Notes: generated from the letters alone by a model not told the origin. Shown: positions 1 through 6,112, counted from the stretch's first letter. The stretch: 9,412 nucleotides of DNA from CAZNPW01 sp964575185 (GCA_964575185.1 CAZNPW010000088.1:1-9412); one strand, 5' to 3'. Made by a program: numbers and translations.

Positions 1-1
1 G

Positions 2-1096
2 GCGCAGGAAGCCCACCTGCGCCACGCCGTCGCCGAGCTCGACCGCCTGTCCCCCCGCCCGGGCGAGGACGCCGCGCTCGACGCGCGGCGGCGGCTGATG
101 CAGGGGGCCGAGAAGATCCGCGCCGACATCGCCCGCGCCGCCGCGCTGATCGGCGACGAGGGGGCGGAGGCCGCGCTCCTGACCGCGGCCCGGCTGCTCG
201 GCGGCGCGGCGCAGCGGGCCGAAGGCGCGCTCGACCCCGCCCTTGCCGCGCTCGACCGCGCGCTGATCGAACTGGCCGAGGCGCAGGGCGCGGTCGCGGC
301 GACGCTCGCCGCGCTCGACCTCGACCCCGCCGCGCTCGAGGCGGCCGAGGAGCGGCTGTTCGCCATCCGCGCGCTCGCCCGCAAGCACGGCGTCCCCGCC
401 GACGACCTCGCGGCGCTGGCCGACACGCTGCGGACGCAGCTCGCGGCGCTCGACGGCGGGGTGGAGGGGCTGGGGCGGCTCGCCCGCGCCCGCGACGCCG
501 CCGATGCGACCTATGCCGAGGCGGCCGCCGCGCTGTCCGCCGCGCGCAGCGCCGCCGCCCTGCGCCTCGACGCCGCGATGGCGGCCGAACTCGGCCCGCT
601 GAAGATGGACCGCGCCGTCTTCCGCACCGTCGTCGCCCCCGCCGACCCCGGCCCCGACGGCACCGACGCCGTGACCTTCACCGTCGCGACCAACCCCGGC
701 GCGCCCGCAGGCCCGCTGAACCGCATCGCCAGCGGGGGCGAGCTGTCGCGCTTCCTGCTCGCGCTGAAGGTCTGCCTTGCGGGCGACAGCCCCGGCCAGA
801 CGCTGATCTTCGACGAGATCGACCGCGGCGTGGGCGGGGCGACCGCCGATGCCGTCGGCCGCCGCCTCGCCGCCCTCGCGAAGGGTGCGCAGGTGCTGGT
901 CGTCACCCACTCGCCCCAGGTCGCGGCCAAGGGCGCGCACCACTGGCGGGTCGAGAAGCGCATGGCCGACGGGACGACCCTGTCGACCGTCGCGCCGCTC
1001 GGCCCCGCAGAGCGGGTCGAGGAGATCGCCCGGATGCTCGCCGGGGACCGCGTCACCGACGCCGCCCGCAACGCCGCCCGGGCGCTCCTGGGGTGA
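2..1096 (+). CDS. recN: DNA repair protein RecN, C-terminal two thirds (5' end outside window)
   Basis: SMC-like ATPase that acts early in recombinational repair of double-strand breaks in the cytoplasm. About 364 residues are visible; the N-terminal part with the Walker A loop lies left of the window. Bases 2 to about 550 encode an Ala/Leu/Glu/Arg-rich helical stretch, the second half of the coiled-coil arm. The C-terminal ATPase lobe follows: the ABC signature I-A-S-G-G-E-L-S at 725-748, Walker B with TLIFDEID at 800-823, and the switch histidine in VVTHSPQVA at 908-910. The protein ends with the usual short helical tail and TGA at 1094-1096. All motifs expected of the C-terminal lobe are intact, so the gene looks functional. 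It converges on the DUF1638 gene, leaving 32 bp. Any LexA/SOS control would lie outside the window. The identity is confident because the combination of motifs and order is diagnostic for RecN. Confidence 0.96.
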   Translation, partial: AQEAHLRHAVAELDRLSPRPGEDAALDARRRLMQGAEKIRADIARAAALIGDEGAEAALLTAARLLGGAAQRAEGALDPALAALDRALIELAEAQGAVAATLAALDLDPAALEAAEERLFAIRALARKHGVPADDLAALADTLRTQLAALDGGVEGLGRLARARDAADATYAEAAAALSAARSAAALRLDAAMAAELGPLKMDRAVFRTVVAPADPGPDGTDAVTFTVATNPGAPAGPLNRIASGGELSRFLLALKVCLAGDSPGQTLIFDEIDRGVGGATADAVGRRLAALAKGAQVLVVTHSPQVAAKGAHHWRVEKRMADGTTLSTVAPLGPAERVEEIARMLAGDRVTDAARNAARALLG

Positions 1097-1116
1097 GGGG
1101 CGCCCGCCCGGGCCGG

Positions 1117-1128
1117 CGCCGCGCGGCG
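1117..1128. repeat. 12-bp GC palindrome between the convergent recN and DUF1638 ends
   Basis: CGCCGCGCGGCG is a perfect palindrome that abuts the DUF1638 stop and lies 20 bp after the recN stop. The whole 32-bp gap is GC-rich and can form short stems. There is no T-run on either strand, so a terminator role is only a possibility. Confidence 0.3.
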
Positions 1129-1773
1129 TCAGGCCCGCTCCAGCGCCGCGGCCAGATCGCCGTAGCCGGTGAACCGCCGTGCATAGGCCAGGCCCAGCCG
1201 CGCGGCGCAGGCCCGTGCCGTGGCATCCAGCTCCGCGTCCTCGGTCTGCGCCAGGTAGACCAGCCGGTCGTAGTTGCCGAAATACGTGTCGCGCAGCTCC
1301 GGGTGGCGGTCCAGGCCCATCGGCCGCCAGACGAAGGCGTCGAACTGGCGCACCAGGAAATCGGTCAGGTAGAAGGCCGTCATCTCGGCCTCGCCCCGCG
1401 CCGCGAACCTGTCGTTGCCGTCGAAGAACGCATAGCAATGCGGCCCCGCGACCATCTCGACCCCCAGCCGGTCGCAGGCCGCCCGCAGCCGCCCGCCCGT
1501 GCCGCAATCGGCATAGAGGACCATCACCTTCGCATGCGTCCCGGCGCGGACCGCCGCCTCGACCGCCGCCTCGACCGCCGGCGTGATCCGGTCGGGCCAC
1601 AGGTGCAGGTTCGCGGGCAGGCACTGCACGTCCATGTGCCTCCAGCCGTTGGCCCGGATGACCGCAAGCACCTCGTGCGCCAGCGCCCCGCAGGCGATCA
1701 GCAGCACCCGGCCGTGCCCCGTCGCGGCCGGCCCCTGTCCGGTCGGGACATCGTCATCGGGACCACGGTCCAT
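1129..1773 (-). CDS. DUF1638 domain-containing protein (214 aa)
   Basis: Recognised as DUF1638 from the pattern ACGALAHE (27-34), CLPANLH (51-57), YADCGTGG (88-95) and GPHCYAFFDGND (110-121). The conserved C28, C51, H57, C90, H112 and C113 could form a metal or cofactor site; that is inference, as the family has no established biochemistry that I know of. DUF1638 proteins recur beside corrinoid-dependent methyltransferase genes in methanogens and in Rhodobacteraceae. Here a corrinoid protein lies two genes upstream on the same strand, which supports a role in methyl transfer or corrinoid handling. The ATG at 1773 is taken as the start; a GGAAAGG motif lies about 9 nt before it. The first 20 residues are poor in family motifs, so a slightly later start is possible. 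Codons for residues 68-75 come from a 12-bp tandem repeat (1549-1583). The stop faces recN across 32 bp. Confidence 0.85.
   Translation of the reverse strand: MDRGPDDDVPTGQGPAATGHGRVLLIACGALAHEVLAVIRANGWRHMDVQCLPANLHLWPDRITPAVEAAVEAAVRAGTHAKVMVLYADCGTGGRLRAACDRLGVEMVAGPHCYAFFDGNDRFAARGEAEMTAFYLTDFLVRQFDAFVWRPMGLDRHPELRDTYFGNYDRLVYLAQTEDAELDATARACAARLGLAYARRFTGYGDLAAALERA
1549..1583. repeat. 12-bp tandem repeat inside the DUF1638 gene
   Basis: GACCGCCGCCTC occurs at 1549-1560 and 1561-1572 and is followed by a third, diverging partial copy. It is in frame (12 = 4 codons) and encodes the VEAAVEAAV stretch. Copy number could change without shifting the frame. Confidence 0.7.
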
Positions 1774-1800
1774 CTCGCCCGACCTTTCCGGTCAGGCGCG

Positions 1801-1824
1801 CCCCCTCTCCCGCGGGAGAGGGGG
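1801..1824. repeat. 24-bp perfect palindrome, REP-like
   Basis: The 24 bases read the same on both strands, centred on CGCG at 1811-1814, with CCCCCTCTCCC as one arm. The arm resembles the CCCTCTCCC/GGGAGAGGG palindromes dispersed through many GC-rich proteobacterial genomes. It lies in the 89-bp gap between the small membrane protein and DUF1638, read leftward. As RNA it forms a very stable hairpin and could act as an attenuator or 3' end stabiliser inside the operon. No T-run follows on the minus strand, so simple intrinsic termination is unlikely. Confidence 0.65.
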
Positions 1825-1862
1825 GCGGGGCCTGTCCCCGACGACGGAGGGCCGCCGCAGCC

Positions 1863-2018
1863 TCACCGCCACTGCCGCAGGCCGAGGATCAGGCTGCCCG
1901 CCAGCGCCGCGAAGCCCAGCGCCACCAGCGGAAGCTGCGCGAAGGTCGCGAGCGCGACGGTCATCCCGGCGGCGGCGATGACGGCGGCGATCATGGTCAG
2001 GAACAGGGGCAGGGGCAT
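1863..2018 (-). CDS. Small two-helix membrane protein (51 aa), unknown function
   Basis: I do not recognise a named family. The 51 residues are almost entirely hydrophobic: helix 1 at about residues 4-26, a short turn with Q28 and P30, helix 2 at about 31-47, and a basic end LRQWR. The ATG at 2018 was chosen because GGGAGA (2025-2030, minus strand) sits 6 nt before it, one of the best ribosome binding sites in the window. A TTG further upstream (2069) would only add a non-hydrophobic leader. The gene lies 75 bp after the corrinoid protein stop and 89 bp before DUF1638 on the same strand, so co-transcription is likely. The R/W-rich end would probably face the cytoplasm by the positive-inside rule. 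It is probably a real gene because of its ribosome binding site, membrane profile and operon position, but homology has not been tested. Confidence 0.7.
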   Translation of the reverse strand: MPLPLFLTMIAAVIAAAGMTVALATFAQLPLVALGFAALAGSLILGLRQWR

Positions 2019-2024
2019 CGCGAA

Positions 2025-2030
2025 TCTCCC
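2025..2030 (-). promoter_or_regulatory. Ribosome binding site of the small membrane protein
   Basis: GGGAGA on the minus strand, 6 nt before the ATG at 2018. It decides the start of this short gene in favour of the 51-residue form. Confidence 0.6.
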
Positions 2031-2093
2031 GTATTCCCCGAAGATGTGCCGCCCCGCCGGGATTTCCAACCCCCGCGCGGCGGACAGGCCGGA

Positions 2094-2789
2094 TCACGCC
2101 CGCAACAGGTTGTGCTTGCGCGCGACGAACTGCTTGGCCGTCTCCACCGCCACGGCGGCGTCGCGGCAATAGGCGTCGGCCCCGATCGCGCGCCCGAACT
2201 CCTCGTTCAGCGGCGCGCCGCCGACCAGCACGATGTAGTCCTCGCGCATGCCCCGTTCCTTCAGGGTGTCGATCACGACCTTCATGTAGGGCATCGTCGT
2301 GGTCAGCAGCGCGCTCATCCCCAGGATATCGGGCTGCTCGCGCTCCAGCGCGTCGAGATACTTCTCGACGCTGTTGTTGATCCCGAGGTCGAGCACCTCG
2401 AACCCCGCGCCCTCCATCATCATGGCGACCAGGTTCTTGCCGATGTCGTGGATGTCGCCCTTGACGGTGCCGATCACCATCTTGCCCATCCGCGGCGCGC
2501 CCGTCTCGGCCAGCAGCGGCTTCAGGATGTGCATCCCCGCCTTCATCGCGTTGGCGCTCAAGAGCACCTCGGGCACGAACAGGATGCCGTCGCGGAAATC
2601 GTCGCCGACGATCTTCATCCCCGCGACCAGCGCCTTGGTCAGCACGTCGTAGGGCGTCCAGCCGCGGTCGAGCAGAAGGCGCGTGCCCTCCTCGATCTCC
2701 TCCTTCAGCCCGTCGTAGAGGTCGTCGTGCATCTGCAGCACGAGGTCCTCGTCGTTCAGTTCCGACAGGATGATGTCGTCATCGGCCAT
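2094..2789 (-). CDS. B12-binding corrinoid protein (methyltransferase cognate corrinoid protein / split MetH B12 module)
   Basis: Cytoplasmic corrinoid carrier that shuttles a methyl group between methyltransferase partners. Residues ~10-100 form the helical cap typical of the MtbC/MetH B12-binding region (KALVAGMKIVGDDF, VPEVLLSANAM). Residues ~101-230 are the Rossmann-like cobalamin domain. The base-off signature D112-x-H114-x-x-G117 is intact, with H114 as lower axial cobalt ligand; the S159-x-L161 motif and the glycine pair G190-G191 are also present. At 231 residues it is a normal length for a free-standing corrinoid protein. ATG 2789 is preferred; an in-frame ATG nine codons upstream (2816) would add an uncharacteristic MPGATAGAS leader. 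No methyltransferase or reactivase is visible here, so the substrate cannot be read from the window. In roseobacters such a protein serves as the B12 module of a split methionine synthase (family knowledge recalled, not verified). Confidence 0.92.
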   Translation of the reverse strand: MADDDIILSELNDEDLVLQMHDDLYDGLKEEIEEGTRLLLDRGWTPYDVLTKALVAGMKIVGDDFRDGILFVPEVLLSANAMKAGMHILKPLLAETGAPRMGKMVIGTVKGDIHDIGKNLVAMMMEGAGFEVLDLGINNSVEKYLDALEREQPDILGMSALLTTTMPYMKVVIDTLKERGMREDYIVLVGGAPLNEEFGRAIGADAYCRDAAVAVETAKQFVARKHNLLRA

Positions 2790-2924
2790 GGAAGCACCCG
2801 CTGTTGCGCCCGGCATGGGGCGCGCCCCCGGAAAGCTCTGCGCACAAAGCGACATGCCCCGCGCGAAAGGCGACCGCAAGGGGAATCTCTGGCAAATGTT
2901 CCGCATCTGTTCCATCCTGCGCGC
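2790..2924. promoter_or_regulatory. Divergent intergenic region, corrinoid protein / radical SAM gene
   Basis: 135 bp that must hold start signals for both divergent genes. No convincing -35/-10 pair is obvious, and I see no cobalamin or SAM riboswitch (too short for the former, no recognisable core for the latter). The only clear motif is a direct repeat TGTTCC at 2897-2902 and 2908-2913, 11 bp apart. Confidence 0.35.
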
Positions 2925-3998
2925 ATGTCGATCCTGCCCACCCAGCGCCTGCGCGCCCGCGGTGCGGCCTCCAACGCCGCGGGCCGGTTCGAGGCCAGGA
3001 CGCGCGAGGCCGCGGACGACGGCTGGGACATCCCCGAGGAGGCGCGGCTCGTCCGCACCGAGGTGGCGCTGGAACGCCCCCGCTCCGCCATCACCCGCAA
3101 CGCCTCGCCCGACCTGCCCTTCGACCGCTCGGTCAACCCCTACCGCGGCTGCGAGCACGGCTGCGTCTACTGCTACGCCCGGCCGAGCCACGCCTTCCTG
3201 AACCTCTCGCCGGGGCTCGACTTCGAGACCCGCCTGATCGCCCGCCCCGGCATCGCCGCGGTGCTGGCAGCGGAACTCGCGCGGCCCGGCTATGCGGTGG
3301 CCCCGCTCGCGCTCGGCACCAACACCGACCCCTACCAGCCGGTCGAGGCGCAGCACGGCCTGACCCGCGCCGTCCTGCAGGTGCTGGCCGACCACCGCCA
3401 CCCCGTCACGATCACCACGCGCGGCACGCTGATCGAACGCGACCTCGACATCCTCGCGCCCCTTGCCGCGCAGGGCCTTCTCTGCGTCAGCATCAGCGTG
3501 ACGACGCTCGACCCCCGCCTCGCCCGCGCGATGGAGCCGCGCGCGCCCGCCCCCGCGCGGCGGCTGGCGACCGTCCGGCGCCTGGCCGAGGCCGGCGTGC
3601 CGGTCGGCGTCAACGCCTCGCCCCTGATCCCCGCGCTGACCGACCACGAGCTCGAAGCGATCTTCGCCGCCGCGGCCGACGCCGGCGCCGTCAGCGCAAG
3701 CTGCATCCCCCTGCGCCTGCCGCGCGAGGTCGCCGGCCTGTTCCGCGACTGGATCGCGGCCACCGTCCCCGACCGCGCCGCCCGCATCATGGGCCGGGTG
3801 CGCGAGCTGCACGGCGGGCGCGACTACGATCCCGACTTCGGCACGCGGATGACCGGGCAGGGCGTCTGGGCCGACCTGATCCGCAGCCGCAAGATCGCCG
3901 CGCGTCGACGCTACGGGCTGGACAAGGGCTTCCCCCCGCTGCGCTGCGACCTCTTCGCCGTGCCGGGGCGGTCCGTACAGCTGGACCTGGGCCTGTAA
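2925..3998 (+). CDS. PA0069-family radical SAM protein (SplB-like)
   Basis: Iron-sulfur enzyme that would cleave S-adenosylmethionine to a 5'-deoxyadenosyl radical; the substrate of this family is not known to me. The cluster motif is C76-x3-C80-x2-C83 in RGCEHGCVYCYARPSH. The region around it (SVNPYRGCEHGC, LGTNTDPYQPVE, TITTRGTLIERD, GVNASPLIPALTD) follows the PA0069/spore photoproduct lyase-like pattern. The length, 357 residues, is normal. ATG 2925 was chosen because the N-terminus (residues 1-35, Arg/Ala-rich, RGAASNAAGRFEART) matches the family's usual start; there is no clear Shine-Dalgarno sequence. A longer open frame upstream runs over the corrinoid gene on the other strand and is not coding. 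The gene is divergent from the corrinoid protein and convergent with the response regulator. The missing ribosome binding site may mean a leaderless or weakly initiated message. Confidence 0.9.
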   Translation: MSILPTQRLRARGAASNAAGRFEARTREAADDGWDIPEEARLVRTEVALERPRSAITRNASPDLPFDRSVNPYRGCEHGCVYCYARPSHAFLNLSPGLDFETRLIARPGIAAVLAAELARPGYAVAPLALGTNTDPYQPVEAQHGLTRAVLQVLADHRHPVTITTRGTLIERDLDILAPLAAQGLLCVSISVTTLDPRLARAMEPRAPAPARRLATVRRLAEAGVPVGVNASPLIPALTDHELEAIFAAAADAGAVSASCIPLRLPREVAGLFRDWIAATVPDRAARIMGRVRELHGGRDYDPDFGTRMTGQGVWADLIRSRKIAARRRYGLDKGFPPLRCDLFAVPGRSVQLDLGL

Positions 3999-4031
3999 CG
4001 CGCGGCCTCAAGGTCCCGCGCCAAGGCCGGC

Positions 4032-4069
4032 GTGCCGATGCCCGCGCGTGCCGATGCCCGCGCGTGCCG
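4032..4069. repeat. 16-bp tandem repeat, about 2.4 copies
   Basis: GTGCCGATGCCCGCGC occurs at 4032-4047 and identically at 4048-4063, then the first six bases recur (4064-4069). It lies in the 94-bp gap between the convergent radical SAM and response regulator genes. There is no strong hairpin plus T-run in this gap, so no terminator is called for either gene. Confidence 0.75.
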
Positions 4070-4092
4070 GGCCTGCCCGATGCCACCGATCC

Positions 4093-4773
4093 CTACGCCC
4101 ACACCGCCTTTCCCGCCGTTGCCCGCGCCATGTCGAGCCGGGCGATGGCGTCCAGCCGGTTGCCCCCCGCCGCGATGTCCCGCGCGATCTGTGCCAACCC
4201 CTCATCGGCCAGCGACCGGGCGATCCCCTCGAGGAACCCCGCGACATAGGCCGCCTGCCCGCCGTCGCGCAAAAGGTCCGCCGCGCGCGCCAGGTCGTCG
4301 CACAGCGCCGCCCCGTCCTGCGGCGGCCGACCCGTCGCGTCGACCGCCACGCGGTCGGGCAGGCGCGACAGGATCGCCTCCTGGAACGCCTCGATCCCCG
4401 GGATCGGCTTGTCGAGGAAGCCGTCCGCCCCGGCGGCGAGCGCCAGCGCCCGCCCGTCCTCCGCCCCGCTGGTCCCCAGAAGCACCGGCGGGCGCGGCCG
4501 GCGCGCGGCAAGGTCGGCCAGCAGCTCCTCCCCGCGGCCGTCGGGCAGGCCGAGGTCGACGATCACCACGTCGGGCCGCGTCATCGCCAGATGCGCGATG
4601 GCCGCCCGCAGCGTCTCGGCCCGCCGCAGCCGCGCGCCGAGCCGCTGGCACATCAGCCGGATCGCCTCGGCCGCGAAGCGGCTGTCCTCGACCACGAGCA
4701 CGGTCAGCCCGCGCAAGGGCAGCGGCGCGGCGCGGCCGCCTTCGGTGAAGATCGGTTCCAGAATCAGCGGCAT
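4093..4773 (-). CDS. Response regulator with receiver domain and undefined helical C-terminus (226 aa)
   Basis: Two-component signalling protein. Residues ~22-140 are a complete CheY-like receiver: acidic pair E29-D30 in VLVVEDS, phosphoacceptor D73 in VIVDLGLPDG, T101 in LLGTSG and K122 in LDKP. Residues 1-21 form a short leader. Residues ~150-226 are helical and Ala/Asp/Arg-rich and match no DNA-binding or enzymatic output domain that I can recognise, so it may work by protein contact. No histidine kinase is in the window, so its partner is unknown. The start at 4773 is supported by GGGAGG (4781-4786, minus strand) 7 nt upstream. It is transcribed away from mce, with which it shares a 94-bp upstream region, and converges on the radical SAM gene. 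Receiver identity is certain; the biological role is not. Confidence 0.9.
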   Translation of the reverse strand: MPLILEPIFTEGGRAAPLPLRGLTVLVVEDSRFAAEAIRLMCQRLGARLRRAETLRAAIAHLAMTRPDVVIVDLGLPDGRGEELLADLAARRPRPPVLLGTSGAEDGRALALAAGADGFLDKPIPGIEAFQEAILSRLPDRVAVDATGRPPQDGAALCDDLARAADLLRDGGQAAYVAGFLEGIARSLADEGLAQIARDIAAGGNRLDAIARLDMARATAGKAVWA

Positions 4774-4780
4774 GGCCGGA

Positions 4781-4786
4781 CCTCCC
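4781..4786 (-). promoter_or_regulatory. Ribosome binding site of the response regulator
   Basis: GGGAGG on the minus strand, 7 nt before the ATG at 4773. It contrasts with mce on the other side of the same gap, which has no Shine-Dalgarno sequence. Confidence 0.6.
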
Positions 4787-4831
4787 GGCGCGCATCCTGC
4801 GCCCCGCGGCTTAACGTCCGGTTACCGCCCC

Positions 4832-4867
4832 TTGCCCCGCCGGGCCGCCCGCCCCATAACCCCGCTC
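4832..4867 (+). promoter_or_regulatory. Candidate promoter of mce, predicted leaderless
   Basis: TTGCCC (4832-4837) and CATAAC (4855-4860) are separated by exactly 17 bp, a sigma-70-like arrangement. The predicted first transcribed base, about 7 nt after the -10 box, falls at 4867-4868, the A of the ATG or one base before it. No Shine-Dalgarno sequence precedes that ATG. The boxes are partial matches, so this is a prediction. Confidence 0.45.
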
Positions 4868-5263
4868 ATGATCGGCCGCCTGAACCACATCGCCATCGCC
4901 GTCCCCGACCTGCCCGCCGCCGCCCTGCGCTGGCAGGGCCTGGGCGCGGCCGTCCGGGCGCCGCAGGACGAGCCCCTGCACGGCGTCACGGTCGTCTTCA
5001 TCGACCTGCCGAACACCCGGGTCGAACTCATGGCGCCCCTCGGCCCCGCCTCGCCGATCCATGGATTCCTTCGGAAACACCCCGGCGGCGGCCTCCACCA
5101 CATGTGCTACGAGGTCCCCGACATCGCCGCCGCCGCCGCCCGGCTGACGGCCGATGGCGCGCGCGTCCTCGGGCCGCCGAAGACCGGCGCGCATGGAAAA
5201 CCCGTGATCTTCCTGCACCCGAAGGACTTCGACGGCTGCCTGATCGAACTGGAGCAGGCATGA
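4868..5263 (+). CDS. mce: Methylmalonyl-CoA epimerase
   Basis: Cytoplasmic enzyme interconverting (2S)- and (2R)-methylmalonyl-CoA. It links propionyl-CoA carboxylase to B12-dependent methylmalonyl-CoA mutase, and serves the ethylmalonyl-CoA pathway where present. The 131 residues contain two glyoxalase/VOC-type beta-alpha-beta modules: RLNHIAIAVPDL (4-15) opens the first and LHHMCYEVPDI (76-86) the second. Likely metal ligands are H7, a histidine of the H77-H78 pair and a glutamate of IELE (127 or 129). The segments APQDEPLHGVTVVFIDLPNTRVEL and HGKPVIFLHPKDF are close to the alphaproteobacterial consensus as I remember it (about 134 residues); small deletions near residues 20 and 103 account for the difference. 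ATG 4868 is the family start. Its TGA overlaps the ATG of the DUF1467 gene by 4 bp, so the two are translationally coupled. The B12-dependent mutase is not in the window. Confidence 0.94.
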   Translation: MIGRLNHIAIAVPDLPAAALRWQGLGAAVRAPQDEPLHGVTVVFIDLPNTRVELMAPLGPASPIHGFLRKHPGGGLHHMCYEVPDIAAAAARLTADGARVLGPPKTGAHGKPVIFLHPKDFDGCLIELEQA

Positions 5264-5556
5264 CCCTCACCGCCGTCATCGTGCTGTTCCCGGTCACCTG
5301 GTTCCTCGTGTTCTTCATCGTGCTGCCGCTGCGGCTGACCACGCAGGGCGATGCGGGGACCCGCGTGCCGGGCACGCCCGCCGGGGCACCGCTGCACGAG
5401 ATCGTGGGACGCAAGGCCTGGATCACGACGCTCTGGGCTGCGGTCGTCTGGGCGCTTCTGGTGGCCTTCATCGCCTCGGGCGCGGTGACGGTGCGCGACC
5501 TCGACGTGTTCGGGCGGATGGGCCCCGACCCGGCGTCGGAACCCGTCAGTCCCTGA
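5260..5556 (+). CDS. DUF1467 family small membrane protein (98 aa)
   Basis: Inner-membrane protein of unknown function, recognised as DUF1467 (COG5454). Residues ~4-26 (TAVIVLFPVTWFLVFFIVLP) form the first helix and the conserved PLRLTTQGD follows. A soluble loop with PGTPAGAP and RKAW comes next, then a second helix at about 53-75, and a Pro/Glu-ending tail. In Rhodobacteraceae this gene commonly follows mce. The start ATG overlaps the mce stop (ATGA, 4 bp), so translation depends on terminating ribosomes from mce. The 3' end overlaps the oppositely oriented nitroreductase gene by 11 bp. The role is unknown; its tight coupling to mce suggests an expression link rather than proving a metabolic one. 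Confidence 0.88.
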   Translation: MTLTAVIVLFPVTWFLVFFIVLPLRLTTQGDAGTRVPGTPAGAPLHEIVGRKAWITTLWAAVVWALLVAFIASGAVTVRDLDVFGRMGPDPASEPVSP

Positions 5557-6112
5557 TCCAGGTCGTCAGGGCCGCCGCGTCCGGCCGCGGCCGGTCGGGC
5601 GGCGGGTCGGCGAGCGTGCCGAGGTGGATCACCCCCGCCACCCACTCCGCCCCCGTGGTCCCGAAGGCGCGGGCGCAGAAGACCGGGTCATGCGCGGGCC
5701 AGCCGGTCAGCCAGTTCGCCCCCCAGCCCATCGCAGTCGCGGCGATCAGGACGTTCTGGCACAGGGCACCCGCGGACAGCACCTGCTCCACCGGCGGCAC
5801 CTTGTCCGAGGCCACGGGGCAGCCGATCACCACGATGGCGGCAAGGCCGCGGTCGTAGACGCCGCGGCCCTTGACCGGGTCCGCCCCCGTCTCCGCCGCC
5901 CGCGCCTCGGCCAGATCGGCGAGGCGCGGGCCTGCGGCGGGTGCCACGACGACGAACCGCCAGGGCGTCAGCTTGCCGTGGTCGGGCACCCGGACCGCCA
6001 GCCGCAGGATCGCGGCAAGGGTGGCCTCGTCGGGCACGGGTGGCGTCATCAGCTTGGCCGGCAGGGACCGGCGCCCGCCAAGGAAACCCACGACATCGGG
6101 ATGTTGCGCCAC
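5546..6112 (-). CDS. YdjA-type nitroreductase family protein (FMN-dependent)
   Basis: Flavoprotein of the nitroreductase fold, expected to reduce nitro compounds or other acceptors with NAD(P)H; the natural substrate is unknown. At 188 residues it is close to E. coli YdjA (183). Motifs: FLGGRRSLPAK (10-20) with the FMN-phosphate-binding Arg pair and Ser16, VPDHGKLTPWRF (42-53), V108-E-Q110 then LSAGALCQN (112-120), GWGANWLTG (129-137) and VIHLGTL (161-167). The GTG at 6112 was chosen because it gives the family's usual AQHPDVVxFLxxRRS start. The next GTG (6091) would cut into that motif, and no strong ribosome binding site supports either. The gene lies 31 bp after the rne stop on the same strand and is probably expressed from rne read-through. 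Its stop (5546-5548) is inside the last codons of the DUF1467 gene. Confidence 0.88.
   Translation of the reverse strand: MAQHPDVVGFLGGRRSLPAKLMTPPVPDEATLAAILRLAVRVPDHGKLTPWRFVVVAPAAGPRLADLAEARAAETGADPVKGRGVYDRGLAAIVVIGCPVASDKVPPVEQVLSAGALCQNVLIAATAMGWGANWLTGWPAHDPVFCARAFGTTGAEWVAGVIHLGTLADPPPDRPRPDAAALTTWIRD

Noticed and set aside
2046..2924. Upstream extension of the radical SAM frame over the corrinoid gene
   Set aside because: His/Val/Asp/Arg-rich antisense shadow of the corrinoid gene; the recognised N-terminus begins at 2925.
2790..2924. Cobalamin riboswitch before the corrinoid protein
   Set aside because: The gap is only 135 bp and shows no recognisable B12-box or kissing-loop core; a cobalamin riboswitch normally needs about 200 nt.
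2790..3812. Upstream extension of the corrinoid protein frame on the minus strand
   Set aside because: It overlaps the radical SAM gene in antisense, is low-complexity Gly/Ala/Arg/Asp, and the family starts at ATG 2789.
4048..5556. 502-residue plus-strand open frame covering the response regulator region and running into the DUF1467 gene
   Set aside because: Everything before 5260 is Pro/Arg/Ala-rich, the usual product of a high-GC shadow frame; only the last 98 codons (DUF1467) are protein-like.
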